Below, piece by piece: positions 7,390 through 16,913 of a stretch of 64,000 bases of DNA. A program made the translations under genes and the position numbers. The DNA is from Lactobacillus xylocopicola. Lineage in GTDB: Bacteria; Bacillota; Bacilli; Lactobacillales; Lactobacillaceae. Where the stretch lies: positions 416,501 through 480,500 of the forward strand of contig NZ_AP026803.1 in the NCBI RefSeq assembly GCF_033096005.1, in the 5' to 3' direction. Below the pieces are notes generated by a model. That model was given only the letters and a program-made list of their open reading frames with translations. It searched no databases and was not told the DNA's origin. How positions within the stretch are numbered: the first letter of the stretch is position 1; each line of letters begins with the position of its first letter.

Positions 7390-10059
7390 ATGGCGCAAAA
7401 TTTTTACCAGCAAGCAGTTAAGGACGTTGAAAAAGAACTGGCAACGTCCCAGACTAGCGGACTAAAGTCAGATCAGGTGAAGCAACTGCAAGAAAAAAAT
7501 GGTCCCAACAGTTTGGCTGGGACTAAGAAAACTAGTATTTGGCAGCGTTTTTTAGCTCAATTTAAGGATTTCATGATTATTGTGTTAATCATTGCCGCCC
7601 TCTTGTCCGGCTTTGTAGCTCAGGAATGGACGGATGCAGCAATAATTATGATTGTTGTTCTGCTTAATGCAGTTCTAGGGGTTTTTCAAGAAACGCGGTC
7701 CGAAGAAGCAATTAATGCCCTAAAGAAGATGGCAACCCCTAACGCGCATGTCCGGCGAAACGGCCAAGTAGTTGTATTACCGAGTACCGAACTGGTGCCA
7801 GGTGATGTAGTCCTGCTTGAAGCTGGTGATGTGGTTCCCGCTGACTTGCGCTTGGTAGTCACCAAAAGTTTGAAAGTTGAGGAGTCGGCCTTAACGGGGG
7901 AATCTGTCCCAGTTGATAAGGATGCAGCCGCGATTAATGCGGCCAAAGTCCCGCTAGCTGATCAAGTTAACATGGCCTTTGCCAATACTAATGTGACTTA
8001 CGGTCGTGGTGAAGGAATTGTTACTCAGATTGGGATGGGGACTGAGGTTGGCAAAATTGCAACTATGCTCAACAATGCTGATGAAACCGATACGCCACTC
8101 AAGCGCAATTTAAACCAACTGGGTAAGACACTGACAATAATGATCCTGTTGATCTGCGCGGTTGTCTTTGTGGTCGGTTTTTTGACCAAGCGGGGAAGTG
8201 CACCAGCAGACAAGCTGGCAATTGACATGTTCTTAGTTGCTGTTTCACTTGCAGTAGCTGCAATTCCCGAAGGGCTGCCGGCCATTGTTACGATTATCTT
8301 AGCTCTGGGTACCCAAGTAATGGCTGCCCACAAGGCGATTGTGCGCAAGCTGCCAGCAGTTGAGACATTGGGGGCAACCGATGTTATTTGCTCAGATAAG
8401 ACGGGAACGTTGACCCAGAACAAGATGACAGTTGAGCAGCTGTATTATAATGGAAGAGTTCAGCAAGCAGACCAAGAGATTACTGAGGATAATCGGGCAC
8501 TGCTAGCAATGATTTTGGCGAATGACTCTAAACTAGATGAAGCCGACCAGCTTCTTGGTGATCCTACTGAAACTGCCTTGGTGCAGTATGCCCTTGACCA
8601 AAAAATTGCCGTCCGAGCATTAATTGATGGTCACAAGCGAGTTCAGGAAGTACCATTTGACTCTAGTCGTAAGCTGATGAGTACGGTTAATGAGAATGAC
8701 GGCCAGTATTTTGTGGCGGTTAAGGGTGCGCCTGACCAGCTTTTAGAGCGGGTAACCCAGATTGATCTGGCTGGCCAAGTGCAGAAAATCACGGCTGCCC
8801 AAAAAGACCAAATAATGGCTGCCAACCAAAAAATGGCCAAACAGGCTTTGCGGGTGTTAGGCTTAGCTTATAAAACAACTAAGCAGCTGCCAGTTGACCC
8901 AACGACTGACAATGTTGAAACGGATTTGACTTTTGCTGGATTAGTGGGAATGATTGATCCGGAACGACCGGAAGCTCAGGCGGCAATTGTAGAAGCCCGC
9001 AATGCTGGCATTCGTACTGTTATGATTACCGGTGACTTCCAGGTTACTGCTCAAGCAATTGCGGAGCGCTTAGGGATTTTAAAGGCTAACCAAGATGATC
9101 GGGTGGTCACGGGTAGCCAGCTTGATGAGTTCAGTGATGAATATCTGCAAAAACATGTTCGTGACTATAGTGTCTATGCGCGTGTTTCACCTGAACATAA
9201 GGTTCGGATTGTAAAAGCTTGGCAAGCCGCAGGTAAAATTGTGGCTATGACCGGTGATGGGGTGAACGATGCGCCGAGCCTGAAGCAAGCCGATATTGGT
9301 ATCGGCATGGGCATCACGGGGACTGAGGTCTCAAAGGGTGCCAGTGACATGATTTTAGCGGACGATAATTTTGCTACAATTGTGGAAGCCGTTAAACAAG
9401 GGCGCAAGGTCTTTAGCAATATTCAAAAGGCCATCCTGTATTTGATGAGCTGCAATGTCGGAGAAGTTCTGACCGTCTTTATGATGACCATGTTGGGCTG
9501 GGATATTCTGGCTCCGGTACAATTATTGTGGATCAATCTAGTTACCGACACGCTACCGGCGATTGCTTTGGGCCTTGAACCGGTCGAAAAAGGCATAATG
9601 ACGCGCCTACCACGCGGAAAGAAGTCAAACTTTTTTAGTGGAGGTGTTTCCAGCTCCATTGCCTACCAAGGAATTTTAGAAGGAATAATTGTGTTATTGA
9701 CCTATCAGTTAGGCTTAAATATGGGTCCGCACGTGGGTAACGCTAACATGCAACACGGTGATGCCTTAACCATGGCCTTCTTGACTTTGGGTCTGATTCA
9801 ACTTTTCCATGCCTTTAATTCTAAGTACATTCACCAGTCAATTTTTTCCAAACAGACCTTTACCAATAAGTGGTTTAACTGGGCGATTGTGATTTCGGCA
9901 CTGGTAATGGCAGCGGTCGAATTGCCTTTTTTGACGAAGTTCTTCAATGTAACTGAGCTCAATGGTATACAATGGCTGATAGTGCTGACCGCTGGTCTTA
10001 GCATGATTATCATTGTGGAAGTAGTTAAATATTTCCAGCACCGACTGGGTCAAAAGTAA
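7390..10059 (+). CDS. P2A-type (Ca2+/cation) transporting ATPase
   Basis: An 889-residue P-type ATPase with a cation ATPase N-domain, actuator loop (LTGESVP near 168), phosphorylation site DKTGT near 336, hinge TGDGVNDAP near 621, and C-terminal membrane domain. Metal-site residues of the Ca2+ pump group are all visible: PEGLPA in M4 (near 292), N-x-x-E in M5 (CNVGE) and N-x-x-T-D in M6 (NLVTD, near 715). It therefore exports Ca2+ or a related divalent ion such as Mn2+ across the membrane at the cost of ATP. SD GGAGGG. The leader with a probable Mn2+-type riboswitch favours manganese/calcium efflux. Ends in a terminator. Confidence 0.93.
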   Translation: MAQNFYQQAVKDVEKELATSQTSGLKSDQVKQLQEKNGPNSLAGTKKTSIWQRFLAQFKDFMIIVLIIAALLSGFVAQEWTDAAIIMIVVLLNAVLGVFQETRSEEAINALKKMATPNAHVRRNGQVVVLPSTELVPGDVVLLEAGDVVPADLRLVVTKSLKVEESALTGESVPVDKDAAAINAAKVPLADQVNMAFANTNVTYGRGEGIVTQIGMGTEVGKIATMLNNADETDTPLKRNLNQLGKTLTIMILLICAVVFVVGFLTKRGSAPADKLAIDMFLVAVSLAVAAIPEGLPAIVTIILALGTQVMAAHKAIVRKLPAVETLGATDVICSDKTGTLTQNKMTVEQLYYNGRVQQADQEITEDNRALLAMILANDSKLDEADQLLGDPTETALVQYALDQKIAVRALIDGHKRVQEVPFDSSRKLMSTVNENDGQYFVAVKGAPDQLLERVTQIDLAGQVQKITAAQKDQIMAANQKMAKQALRVLGLAYKTTKQLPVDPTTDNVETDLTFAGLVGMIDPERPEAQAAIVEARNAGIRTVMITGDFQVTAQAIAERLGILKANQDDRVVTGSQLDEFSDEYLQKHVRDYSVYARVSPEHKVRIVKAWQAAGKIVAMTGDGVNDAPSLKQADIGIGMGITGTEVSKGASDMILADDNFATIVEAVKQGRKVFSNIQKAILYLMSCNVGEVLTVFMMTMLGWDILAPVQLLWINLVTDTLPAIALGLEPVEKGIMTRLPRGKKSNFFSGGVSSSIAYQGILEGIIVLLTYQLGLNMGPHVGNANMQHGDALTMAFLTLGLIQLFHAFNSKYIHQSIFSKQTFTNKWFNWAIVISALVMAAVELPFLTKFFNVTELNGIQWLIVLTAGLSMIIIVEVVKYFQHRLGQK

Positions 10060-10066
10060 AATAGTT

Positions 10067-10098
10067 AAAAGAGCTCTTCGAGGAAGAAGGGCTTTTTT
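10067..10098 (+). terminator. Terminator after cation ATPase
   Basis: Imperfect hairpin AAAAGAGCTCTTC with GAAGAAGGGCTTTT, followed by Ts, 8 bp after the stop codon. Confidence 0.75.
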
Positions 10099-10273
10099 AG
10101 TATGAAGTTTTATTGCCAAAGTAAAAAATAGCGGCACCACAATTTTGTAACTATTATTTTTATAAATTTTAATTAAAAAGAGAGCTTAACTTTTAAAAAT
10201 CTTAACAGCTATAGTAAAATGTGATAAGCACTCATTGCATTTCACTGTGATGACTATGAAAGGGGCGATAACA

Positions 10274-11011
10274 ATGTCGATGATAGAATTCCATGATGTG
10301 CAGAAATATTATGGCCATTTTCATGCACTGCACGACATTAATTTAGAGATTGATCAAGGTGAAACGGTGGTTCTGATCGGACCATCCGGTTCAGGTAAGA
10401 GTACCTTGGTACGTACCGTGAACGGACTTGAGTCAATTCAAGAAGGTCAGTTGATTGTTAATGGACACGATTTGTCCGATTCCAAGACTAACCTAAACAT
10501 CTTGCGTAGTGATGTAGGCATGGTTTTTCAGCACTTTAATTTATACAAAAATAAAGACGTGCTTGAGAATATCATGCTGGCACCGCGAATCGTCAGTCAC
10601 ATTCCTGAAGAAGAGAATAAGAAACAGGCGATTGAACTGCTTGAAATGGTTGGCCTAGAAAAGTGGGCTCATAATATGCCATCACAGATTTCCGGTGGGC
10701 AGAAGCAGCGGGTGGCTATTGCCAGAACGCTGGCGATGCGACCAAAGCTTATTCTTTATGATGAACCAACTTCAGCGCTTGATCCGGAAATGATTGATGA
10801 CGTTTTACAAGTTATCAAAAAGGTTACTAATGAAAGTGGCATGACCTCCCTGATCGTGACCCACGAAATGGGCTTTGCCAAAGAAGTTGCCAACCGGGTA
10901 ATTTTTATGGATAAGGGTCAAATTGTTGAAGATGATGATAGTCAAAGTTTCTTTAAGCAGCCTAAGACAGAGCGTGCCCAACAGTTTTTGAGTAAGATTA
11001 TTTCGCACTAA
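10274..11011 (+). CDS. Polar amino-acid ABC transporter, ATP-binding protein
   Basis: A GlnQ-like ABC ATPase: Walker A GPSGSGKST near 36-44, signature SGGQKQR near 139, Walker B LILYDEPTSALDPE. It powers import by the two permeases encoded downstream. The frame is open further upstream to 10235, but the AAAGGGG Shine-Dalgarno at 10260-10265 lies inside that extension and sits 8 bp before this ATG, so the shorter start is preferred. First gene of a four-gene operon (ATPase, binding lipoprotein, two permeases) with tight spacing. Exact amino acid (glutamine, glutamate, cystine, etc.) not determinable. Confidence 0.93.
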   Translation: MSMIEFHDVQKYYGHFHALHDINLEIDQGETVVLIGPSGSGKSTLVRTVNGLESIQEGQLIVNGHDLSDSKTNLNILRSDVGMVFQHFNLYKNKDVLENIMLAPRIVSHIPEEENKKQAIELLEMVGLEKWAHNMPSQISGGQKQRVAIARTLAMRPKLILYDEPTSALDPEMIDDVLQVIKKVTNESGMTSLIVTHEMGFAKEVANRVIFMDKGQIVEDDDSQSFFKQPKTERAQQFLSKIISH

Positions 11012-11019
11012 GGAGGCCA

Positions 11020-11838
11020 ATGATGAAAAAGAAATTTTGGCTACTTCCCTTATTGGTCGGTGTTCTTTTTTTGACAGGTTGTGGTAAAAGCTTATCGGAC
11101 CAGTCCGTTTTAGATAATGTTAAGCAATCTAATACCATTACTTGGGGCGTTAAAGGTGATGTTAAACTTTTTGGGCTGATTGATGTCCGTGATGGCCAAC
11201 AAAAAGGCTTCGACGTTGATATGGCTAAGCATATTACTAAGCACATTTTGGGCCCGAAAGGGCAGGCCAAATTTGTCACGACTACCTCCCAATCAAGGGT
11301 ACCACTGCTTAAGAACGGTAACGTTGATGCAGTGATCGCGACCATGTCAATTACCCCAGAACGAAAAAAAATTATCTCTTTTTCTAAGTCATATTTTGAT
11401 GCCGGTCAATCACTCTTGGTTTCAAAGAAGTCCTCAATTAAGAGTGCGAAAGACTTAAATGGCAAAACGGTAATTGGGGTAGTTGGAGCTAATTCGGTCC
11501 AAAATATCAAAAAAGTGGCGCCCAAAGCTAAGGTAATTGAGCTCCAAGACTATGCTCAGGCGATGAACGCGCTGAAGTCAGGCCAAGGCGATGCCTTGAC
11601 CACCGATAATGGTATTTTGTTTGGTTTAGCCGTTCAAAATCCGGGCTATGTAGTCCGCGGAGGTACTTTTACAGTAGAACCTTATGGCGTTGCAGTTAAT
11701 AAGGGGCAAACCTCATTCACCAAGGCGGTTGATCAGGCCGTGCTTGAGATGCAGCATAACGGTGAATACAACCGTTTGATTAAAAAGTGGTTTGGCGATG
11801 TCCCAGGATTCAAGTATAAGGAGCTGTATCGCCAATGA
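11020..11838 (+). CDS. Amino-acid ABC transporter substrate-binding lipoprotein
   Basis: A signal peptide with lipobox LTGC (Cys near 21) anchors the protein outside the membrane. The rest is a type-2 periplasmic-binding (SBP_bac_3) domain: KGFDVDMAKHI, VDAVIATMSITPERKK, FSKSYFDAGQSLLV. It captures a polar amino acid for the adjoining permeases. SD AGGAGG; two adjacent ATGs (11020, 11023) are both possible starts. Its stop overlaps the first permease start (ATGA), showing translational coupling. Closest in style to glutamine/glutamate binding proteins, by motif reading only. Confidence 0.93.
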   Translation: MMKKKFWLLPLLVGVLFLTGCGKSLSDQSVLDNVKQSNTITWGVKGDVKLFGLIDVRDGQQKGFDVDMAKHITKHILGPKGQAKFVTTTSQSRVPLLKNGNVDAVIATMSITPERKKIISFSKSYFDAGQSLLVSKKSSIKSAKDLNGKTVIGVVGANSVQNIKKVAPKAKVIELQDYAQAMNALKSGQGDALTTDNGILFGLAVQNPGYVVRGGTFTVEPYGVAVNKGQTSFTKAVDQAVLEMQHNGEYNRLIKKWFGDVPGFKYKELYRQ

Positions 11839-12473
11839 TTAGTATCTTTACAAAATATAGCAACGATTTGCTTATCGGTTTAGGTTGGACGGTTTTGTCC
11901 AGTGTGATTGCCTTGTTTTTCAGTTTAATAATTGGTACGGTATTTGCGATTATGGAGGTCGTTCCGAGCAAAACAATGCGGACAATTGGACGGGTATACG
12001 TAGAGATTTTGCGTAATATTCCCCTGCTGGTAATCACCATGTTCTTCTACTTGGTTATTCCCAAGTATGTGGTTAGTATCAATGGGTTTACTGCCGGCAC
12101 GATCGGCTTAACGCTCTATACTTCGGCATTCATTGCCGAAACGATTCGTTCTGGTATTCAGTCTGTTTCAGGCGGCCAGATGGAAGGGGCCAGATCGACC
12201 GGAATGACCTACTGGCAGGCCATGCGTCACATTATTTTGCCGCAGGCTTTCAAGATTGTCATCCCACCGCTTGGTAACCAGTTTGTTAATTTGGTTAAAA
12301 ACTCGTCAGTACTCGCTTTTGTGGCGGGCTTTGACTTGATGTATCAAGCAAATACAGTCGCTTCAGCTACCTTTGATACGATTAATAGTTACTTGGTGGT
12401 AGGGTTTTTGTACCTAATTGTTACTTTGCCGCTAAGTTATTACATGCAGCATTTAGAAAAGAAATTAGCCTAG
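11835..12473 (+). CDS. Amino-acid ABC transporter permease (first of pair)
   Basis: A 212-residue HisM/GlnP-type permease with about five membrane segments and the EAA loop GGQMEGARSTGMTYWQAMRH that docks on the ATPase. Start overlaps the binding-protein stop. The N-terminal segment contains the LRNIPLLV sequence typical of this family. Forms a heterodimer with the next gene's product. Confidence 0.93.
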   Translation: MISIFTKYSNDLLIGLGWTVLSSVIALFFSLIIGTVFAIMEVVPSKTMRTIGRVYVEILRNIPLLVITMFFYLVIPKYVVSINGFTAGTIGLTLYTSAFIAETIRSGIQSVSGGQMEGARSTGMTYWQAMRHIILPQAFKIVIPPLGNQFVNLVKNSSVLAFVAGFDLMYQANTVASATFDTINSYLVVGFLYLIVTLPLSYYMQHLEKKLA

Positions 12474-12488
12474 AAGGGGGACGGTAAA

Positions 12489-13148
12489 ATGCAAAATTGG
12501 ATTAACGCCTATTCATGGCTTAATATGCGCTTTTTATTGATGGGCCTCTGGGTAACGATTTATGTATCAGTTATTTCGGTTGTTCTTAGTTTTATTTTAG
12601 GCTCAATTTTAGGCATTATTAGATATTCAAAAATAAGATTCTTGGGTATTTCCAAAATAGTTGGCTTTATTATTGATATTATTCGTAATATCCCACTACT
12701 GCTGATTATCTTCTTTACCTACTTTGGTCTACCCAACTTTGGTTTAAGACCAGAAACGATTCCGGCAGCGATCATTGCAATGACCGTGTTTGAATCAAGT
12801 ATGATTGCGGAAATTGTCCGTTCGGGTATTCAATCAGTATCATCTGGTCAGATGGAAGGGGCCAGGTCAACCGGAATGTCCTTTGTTCAGGCCTTGTGGC
12901 ACGTTGTGCTGCCGCAGGCCTATAAGAACATGATTCCCACCATTATCAGCCAGTTTGTTTCGCTGATTAAGGATACATCGCTGGCTACGATTATTGTGGT
13001 ACCGGAGATGATGCAGCACGCACAAGTGATTTACGGCCAGAATGGTAACTACATGATTCCAATGTTTGTCGCACTGGCAGTACTTTACTTCATTGTCTGC
13101 TTTACCCTGTCGGTAATTGGCAATCAGCTGGGTAAGCATTTGACGTAA
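12489..13148 (+). CDS. Amino-acid ABC transporter permease (second of pair)
   Basis: 219 residues, clear paralogue of the preceding permease: IRNIPLLLI and an EAA loop (GQMEGARSTGMSFVQALW) in the same places. SD AAGGGGG, 15 bp after the upstream stop. Last gene of the importer operon, followed by a long perfect hairpin terminator. Confidence 0.93.
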   Translation: MQNWINAYSWLNMRFLLMGLWVTIYVSVISVVLSFILGSILGIIRYSKIRFLGISKIVGFIIDIIRNIPLLLIIFFTYFGLPNFGLRPETIPAAIIAMTVFESSMIAEIVRSGIQSVSSGQMEGARSTGMSFVQALWHVVLPQAYKNMIPTIISQFVSLIKDTSLATIIVVPEMMQHAQVIYGQNGNYMIPMFVALAVLYFIVCFTLSVIGNQLGKHLT

Positions 13149-13173
13149 AATTAAATTTTTACTTAATAAAATT

Positions 13174-13210
13174 AAAGTAGATTTCACAAATTTGTGAAAT
13201 CTACTTTTTT
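13174..13210 (+). terminator. Terminator after amino-acid importer operon
   Basis: A 34-bp perfect palindrome (arms AAAGTAGATTTCACAAA / TTTGTGAAATCTACTTT) followed by Ts, 25 bp after the last permease. Confidence 0.85.
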
Positions 13211-13312
13211 ATTTACTTTGATATATCAGTTATTGGTTTATAAAAATTCACAATAAGACAAGTATGATGACCGATTTTAGTTGATTACGATTAAAATATT
13301 TTAATAAAAAGC

Positions 13313-13360
13313 TTGACAGATTAAAATGGGATAATTATATTATTATATAACATCATATAA
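13313..13360 (+). promoter_or_regulatory. Promoter and candidate operator of the frl-opp operon
   Basis: TTGACA (13313-13318) and TATATT (13336-13341) with an exact 17-bp spacer. Directly after the -10 is an inverted repeat TTATAT-N6-ATATAA (13343-13360) that would cover the transcription start, a usual repressor position. The GntR-family regulator at 23.5 kb is a candidate binder; FrlR of Bacillus belongs to that family. The binding link is inference. Confidence 0.6.
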
Positions 13361-13385
13361 CAATTACTGATTGAGAGGTTTATTA

Positions 13386-14363
13386 ATGAAGAAAGAATAT
13401 CAACAAGAAATTGCCAAGGTTGTTGCTGCAGTCAAAAAGCGGGGAGACCTTAATCACGTGTATTTTGCAGCTTGTGGTGGCTCCATGGCCTTCTTGCAGC
13501 CAGGTGAATACATCATCAATCGCGAATGTGATATTCCAGCAACGGTATTACCAGCACGTGAGTTTACCACTCGTAACCCCCACGACTTAGGAAAGCACAG
13601 TTTAGTGGTAACTTGTTCTCATTCGGGGAGTACGCCGGAAACTAATGAGGCAACCAAGTTTGCCAGCCAAAAGGGCGCAATGACGGTTGCAATTACGTTT
13701 GCTACTGGTTCAGACTTAGAACAGAATGCTGATTATACTTTGCATTATAGTTGGGGGAAGGGAACAGACGCAGCTGATTTGAATACAGGGGTCTTGTACG
13801 GGTTCATCTTTAGCCTATTAAAGGCAGTAACGGGTGACGGTAAATTTGATAAGGGCTTGGCCGCACTGGCTGATTTAGAAAAAATTGCGGCCAGAACTAG
13901 AGCACAATTTGACGCTATCACGAAGAAGTGGACTAGTGAGTTAAAACGAGAAAAACTAATCTATGCAGTCGGTTCGGGCATTAATGCGGGTCAGGTATAT
14001 TCGTTTTCAGCCTGCTGGCTACAAGAAATGCAGTGGATTAACAGTAGTTATATTAACTCTGGTGAATACTTCCACGGTCCATTTGAAATTACTGACTTTG
14101 ATGTTCCCTTCATTATCTGTATTGGCATGGGAGTCACGCGCGAGATGGACCAACGTGTAGCTAACTTTGCCCAGCAGCATAGTGAAAAAGTTTATCTAAT
14201 TGACAATAGTAAGTTTAATTTGCATGAAATTGATCCAGAGTTCCAAGAGTATTATTCACAAATTCTTGCTGGTGTAGTCTTTCGGCAATTGGCTGAAGGC
14301 TTTGCTTATGAGCGGGGTCACTCACTTGATGTTCGCCGCTACATGTGGCACTTGGATTATTAG
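13386..14363 (+). CDS. frlB: Fructosamine-6-phosphate deglycase (SIS-domain)
   Basis: About 325 residues with two SIS halves: an N-terminal VVTCSHSGSTPETNEATKF segment and a C-terminal IYAVGSGINAG segment. The overall pattern is that of FrlB, which cleaves fructosamine-6-P into glucose-6-P and a free amino acid. A TTG at 13371 is in frame, but the GAGAGG Shine-Dalgarno follows it and fits the ATG at 13386. It is 13 bp ahead of a PfkB kinase that matches FrlD, as in the Bacillus frl operon. First gene of a seven-gene unit with an Opp-type importer. A glucosamine-6-P isomerase-like role is the main alternative. Confidence 0.85.
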   Translation: MKKEYQQEIAKVVAAVKKRGDLNHVYFAACGGSMAFLQPGEYIINRECDIPATVLPAREFTTRNPHDLGKHSLVVTCSHSGSTPETNEATKFASQKGAMTVAITFATGSDLEQNADYTLHYSWGKGTDAADLNTGVLYGFIFSLLKAVTGDGKFDKGLAALADLEKIAARTRAQFDAITKKWTSELKREKLIYAVGSGINAGQVYSFSACWLQEMQWINSSYINSGEYFHGPFEITDFDVPFIICIGMGVTREMDQRVANFAQQHSEKVYLIDNSKFNLHEIDPEFQEYYSQILAGVVFRQLAEGFAYERGHSLDVRRYMWHLDY

Positions 14364-14376
14364 AAAGTAGTTACTG

Positions 14377-15192
14377 ATGAAACTAATTTCAATTGGCGAT
14401 AATGTAGCCGACACATATGTTAAGCAAAGGAGTTACTTTCCTGGGGGGAACTGTGTTAACGTTGCGGTTGACGCCAAAAAGGCTGGGGCTGAGGTGTCCG
14501 CCTACCTAGGGATTCTGGGTGACGATGATCGCGCACAACACATTGAAAAATCATTACAAGCAGAAAAGGTCGATTTGGTTAATTGCCGCAAGGCATATGC
14601 ACCAACTGCACAACCACGGGTTTTGCTCACTACAGCGGGAGATAGAACCTTTAAGGCTGGCCCGAAAAATTCGGCCTTGCACCTGCTGTCTTTGAGACTA
14701 ACCCCAGACGATTTCAAAAAAATTGCTACTTTTGATGTTAGTCACTTGAGCATCGATTCTGGCATCGAAGCTTATCTTCCTGAACTTCATCGCCTAGTTA
14801 AAGTATCATTTGATTTTTCAGATTTACGCGATGATGATTACTTCAAAAGGGTTTTGCCTAACGTTGATTATGCTTTCTTTTCAGGGGCAGCTTTAGAAGA
14901 TGAGCAAGCGGTTGAATTTGCCAAAAAATACTTAACCTTAGGTCCTGAAGTTGTTGTAATTACCAGGGGTGAGCAGCCAGCATTAGTGTTAACTTCGCAA
15001 ACTGCTTGTTATCAAGATCCCCAAAAAGTTGAAGTCATCGATACAATGGGCGCTGGAGATAGTTTTATCGCAGGTTTTTTGGTTTCTTATTTTGACCACA
15101 AAAACTTGGTTCAGGCAGCGCAAGCAGCCAGCAAAAATGCTGCTGCCACTTGTCAAATACAGGGTGGTTTTGGCCACCCAAAATCTTTTTAG
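14377..15192 (+). CDS. frlD: Fructosamine kinase, PfkB family
   Basis: A 271-residue ribokinase-fold sugar kinase: N-terminal FPGGNCVNVAVDAKKAGA substrate-binding stretch and the C-terminal DTMGAGDSF motif (catalytic Asp near 228). FrlD phosphorylates fructosyl-amino acids at C6, making the substrate of the upstream deglycase. Pairing with frlB is the main reason for this assignment; on its own it could be another PfkB kinase. Spacing to both neighbours is 13-15 bp, so it belongs to one operon. Confidence 0.8.
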   Translation: MKLISIGDNVADTYVKQRSYFPGGNCVNVAVDAKKAGAEVSAYLGILGDDDRAQHIEKSLQAEKVDLVNCRKAYAPTAQPRVLLTTAGDRTFKAGPKNSALHLLSLRLTPDDFKKIATFDVSHLSIDSGIEAYLPELHRLVKVSFDFSDLRDDDYFKRVLPNVDYAFFSGAALEDEQAVEFAKKYLTLGPEVVVITRGEQPALVLTSQTACYQDPQKVEVIDTMGAGDSFIAGFLVSYFDHKNLVQAAQAASKNAAATCQIQGGFGHPKSF

Positions 15193-15207
15193 AAAAGAGG
15201 GATACTC

Positions 15208-16830
15208 ATGAAAAAAGGCACAAAAATATTAGCTGCTACTGCTGCATGTTTAGGTTTATTTCTGACTGCTTGTCAAAAAAATGCAGATTCTGGTACGAAC
15301 AACCAGACTAAAATCACGGTTGTTCAGAATGCGGCCGTTGACTCGCTAGATCCAATTCTAGCCTACCAAAATACTTCGTCAACAGTGGTGGCAAATGTGA
15401 ATGAAGGGTTATATACCATTGATGCTAATGACAAAACACAGTTAGGACTGGCCGCCAGCGTTAAGACCAGCAATCACGGATTGACAAAAACGTTTACCAT
15501 TCGTAAGAATGCGAAGTGGTCAAATGGTGATGCAGTTACAGCTAACGATTTTGTCTTTGCTTGGCGGCGCTTGTCTGATCCTAAGTTGGCTTCAGCTTTC
15601 AACTTCCAACCGGGAGCTGCAGGAATCAAAAATGCCAATGAGATCGTAGCTGGTAAAAAACCAGTTGAGTCATTGGGGGTCAAGGCAGTTGACGCCAAGA
15701 CCCTAGTGGTCAATTTGGATCATGTCGTCCCCTATATGGATAAGCTACTGGCTTTCAGCGACTTTGCTCCAGTTAACCAAAAGTATTTTGAACGGGCTGG
15801 TAAGAAGTTCGCTCAGGATTCAAACCACTTAATTTATTCTGGCCCATACCAACTCAAGGATTGGAAATTAGGGGATAACACTATTCAATTGGTCAAAAAT
15901 TCCAAGTATTGGGATGCCAAGAACGTTAAAGTTAAAGAAGTTAAGCTTGACGTTATCACCGACCCCGAAAAGGCAGCAATTGCTTATGAAAATGGTAGTG
16001 CTGACTATGTTCATTTGAGCGGTCAATTAGCTGCTAAGTACCGTAAAGATAAAGGCTTTGAAAACGACGTAGGGAACTTTACCCAGTACATTATGTTCAA
16101 CCTCAAAAAGCCCGGAATGAATAATGAAAACTTGCGGAAGGCAATTTCTCACAGTATTGACCGACAAGAAATCACTACCCATATTTTAAAAGATGGTTCA
16201 ATTCCGGCACACTCAATGGTTATGAAGGATTTGGTTAAGAATCCGGCTAATAATAAAGATTTTGCTGACGAATCAACAAATAATTTAACAAATTATGCGC
16301 CTGCTGCTGCCAAACAGTACTGGAACAAGGCTAAAGCGACAACTAAGGTAAGAGACTTCACCTTGTTATACGATGATAGTGATCCATCGTATGCCAATGT
16401 GGCGGCCTATATTAAAGCTCAAGTTGAAAAACATCTTCCTGGCATGAAAGTCAACCTGCAACAAGTAGCCAAGAAAACCAGATTAGATAAAATGTCGAAG
16501 GCCACTTATGATGCAACACTGACTCGGTGGGGGCCAGATTATGCGGATCCAACTGCTATTTTGAGCATGTACCAATCTAAGAATGACAGTAATTATGGTC
16601 ATTGGGCCAATGCTGAATTTGATCGTTTGCTAGCGCGAGCAGACCAGACGACTGACCAGAAGAAGCGCTATCAGCTTTTGCTAAAGGCCAACAATGTCTT
16701 AATTGATAGTGCTTCTTGCCCGCCGCTCTATCAAAACGGCGCGCCTGTTCTGAAGAGAACAAATATTGAGCACCTACCAATGCATATTGCCGGTGTACCG
16801 TTCTTCTTCAAGTATGCATCAATTAAGTAA
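15208..16830 (+). CDS. Oligopeptide-type ABC substrate-binding lipoprotein
   Basis: 540 residues with a lipoprotein signal (LTAC, Cys near 22) and a full SBP_bac_5 (OppA/DppA) domain: VVANVNEGLYTID near the N-terminus, VTANDFVFAWRRLSDP, YSGPYQL, and LRKAISHSIDR. It captures peptides or peptide-like solutes on the outer face. Its place after frlB-frlD and before a complete Opp permease/ATPase set suggests the ligand is a glycated amino acid or peptide; this is inference. It is followed by an intergenic hairpin that may set its expression above that of the permeases. Confidence 0.92.
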   Translation: MKKGTKILAATAACLGLFLTACQKNADSGTNNQTKITVVQNAAVDSLDPILAYQNTSSTVVANVNEGLYTIDANDKTQLGLAASVKTSNHGLTKTFTIRKNAKWSNGDAVTANDFVFAWRRLSDPKLASAFNFQPGAAGIKNANEIVAGKKPVESLGVKAVDAKTLVVNLDHVVPYMDKLLAFSDFAPVNQKYFERAGKKFAQDSNHLIYSGPYQLKDWKLGDNTIQLVKNSKYWDAKNVKVKEVKLDVITDPEKAAIAYENGSADYVHLSGQLAAKYRKDKGFENDVGNFTQYIMFNLKKPGMNNENLRKAISHSIDRQEITTHILKDGSIPAHSMVMKDLVKNPANNKDFADESTNNLTNYAPAAAKQYWNKAKATTKVRDFTLLYDDSDPSYANVAAYIKAQVEKHLPGMKVNLQQVAKKTRLDKMSKATYDATLTRWGPDYADPTAILSMYQSKNDSNYGHWANAEFDRLLARADQTTDQKKRYQLLLKANNVLIDSASCPPLYQNGAPVLKRTNIEHLPMHIAGVPFFFKYASIK

Positions 16831-16849
16831 ATTAATTTAAGCCAAGTTG

Positions 16850-16884
16850 CAAACGGGGCTGGGATGCGATCTCAGTCCTGTTTG
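16850..16884 (+). other. Intercistronic hairpin between oppA-like and oppB-like genes
   Basis: CAAACGGGGCTGGGA can pair with TCTCAGTCCTGTTTG around a short loop. There is no strong T run after it, so it is more likely an RNA-stabilising or partial-termination element, as often seen downstream of binding-protein genes, than a full terminator. Confidence 0.5.
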
Positions 16885-16913
16885 CTTATCTTAGGAAGTA
16901 AGGAGGGATAAAG

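Noticed and set aside
9838..10140. Minus-strand 100-residue frame over the ATPase end
   Set aside because: Opposite the conserved ATPase C-terminus and its terminator, no SD, no family likeness.
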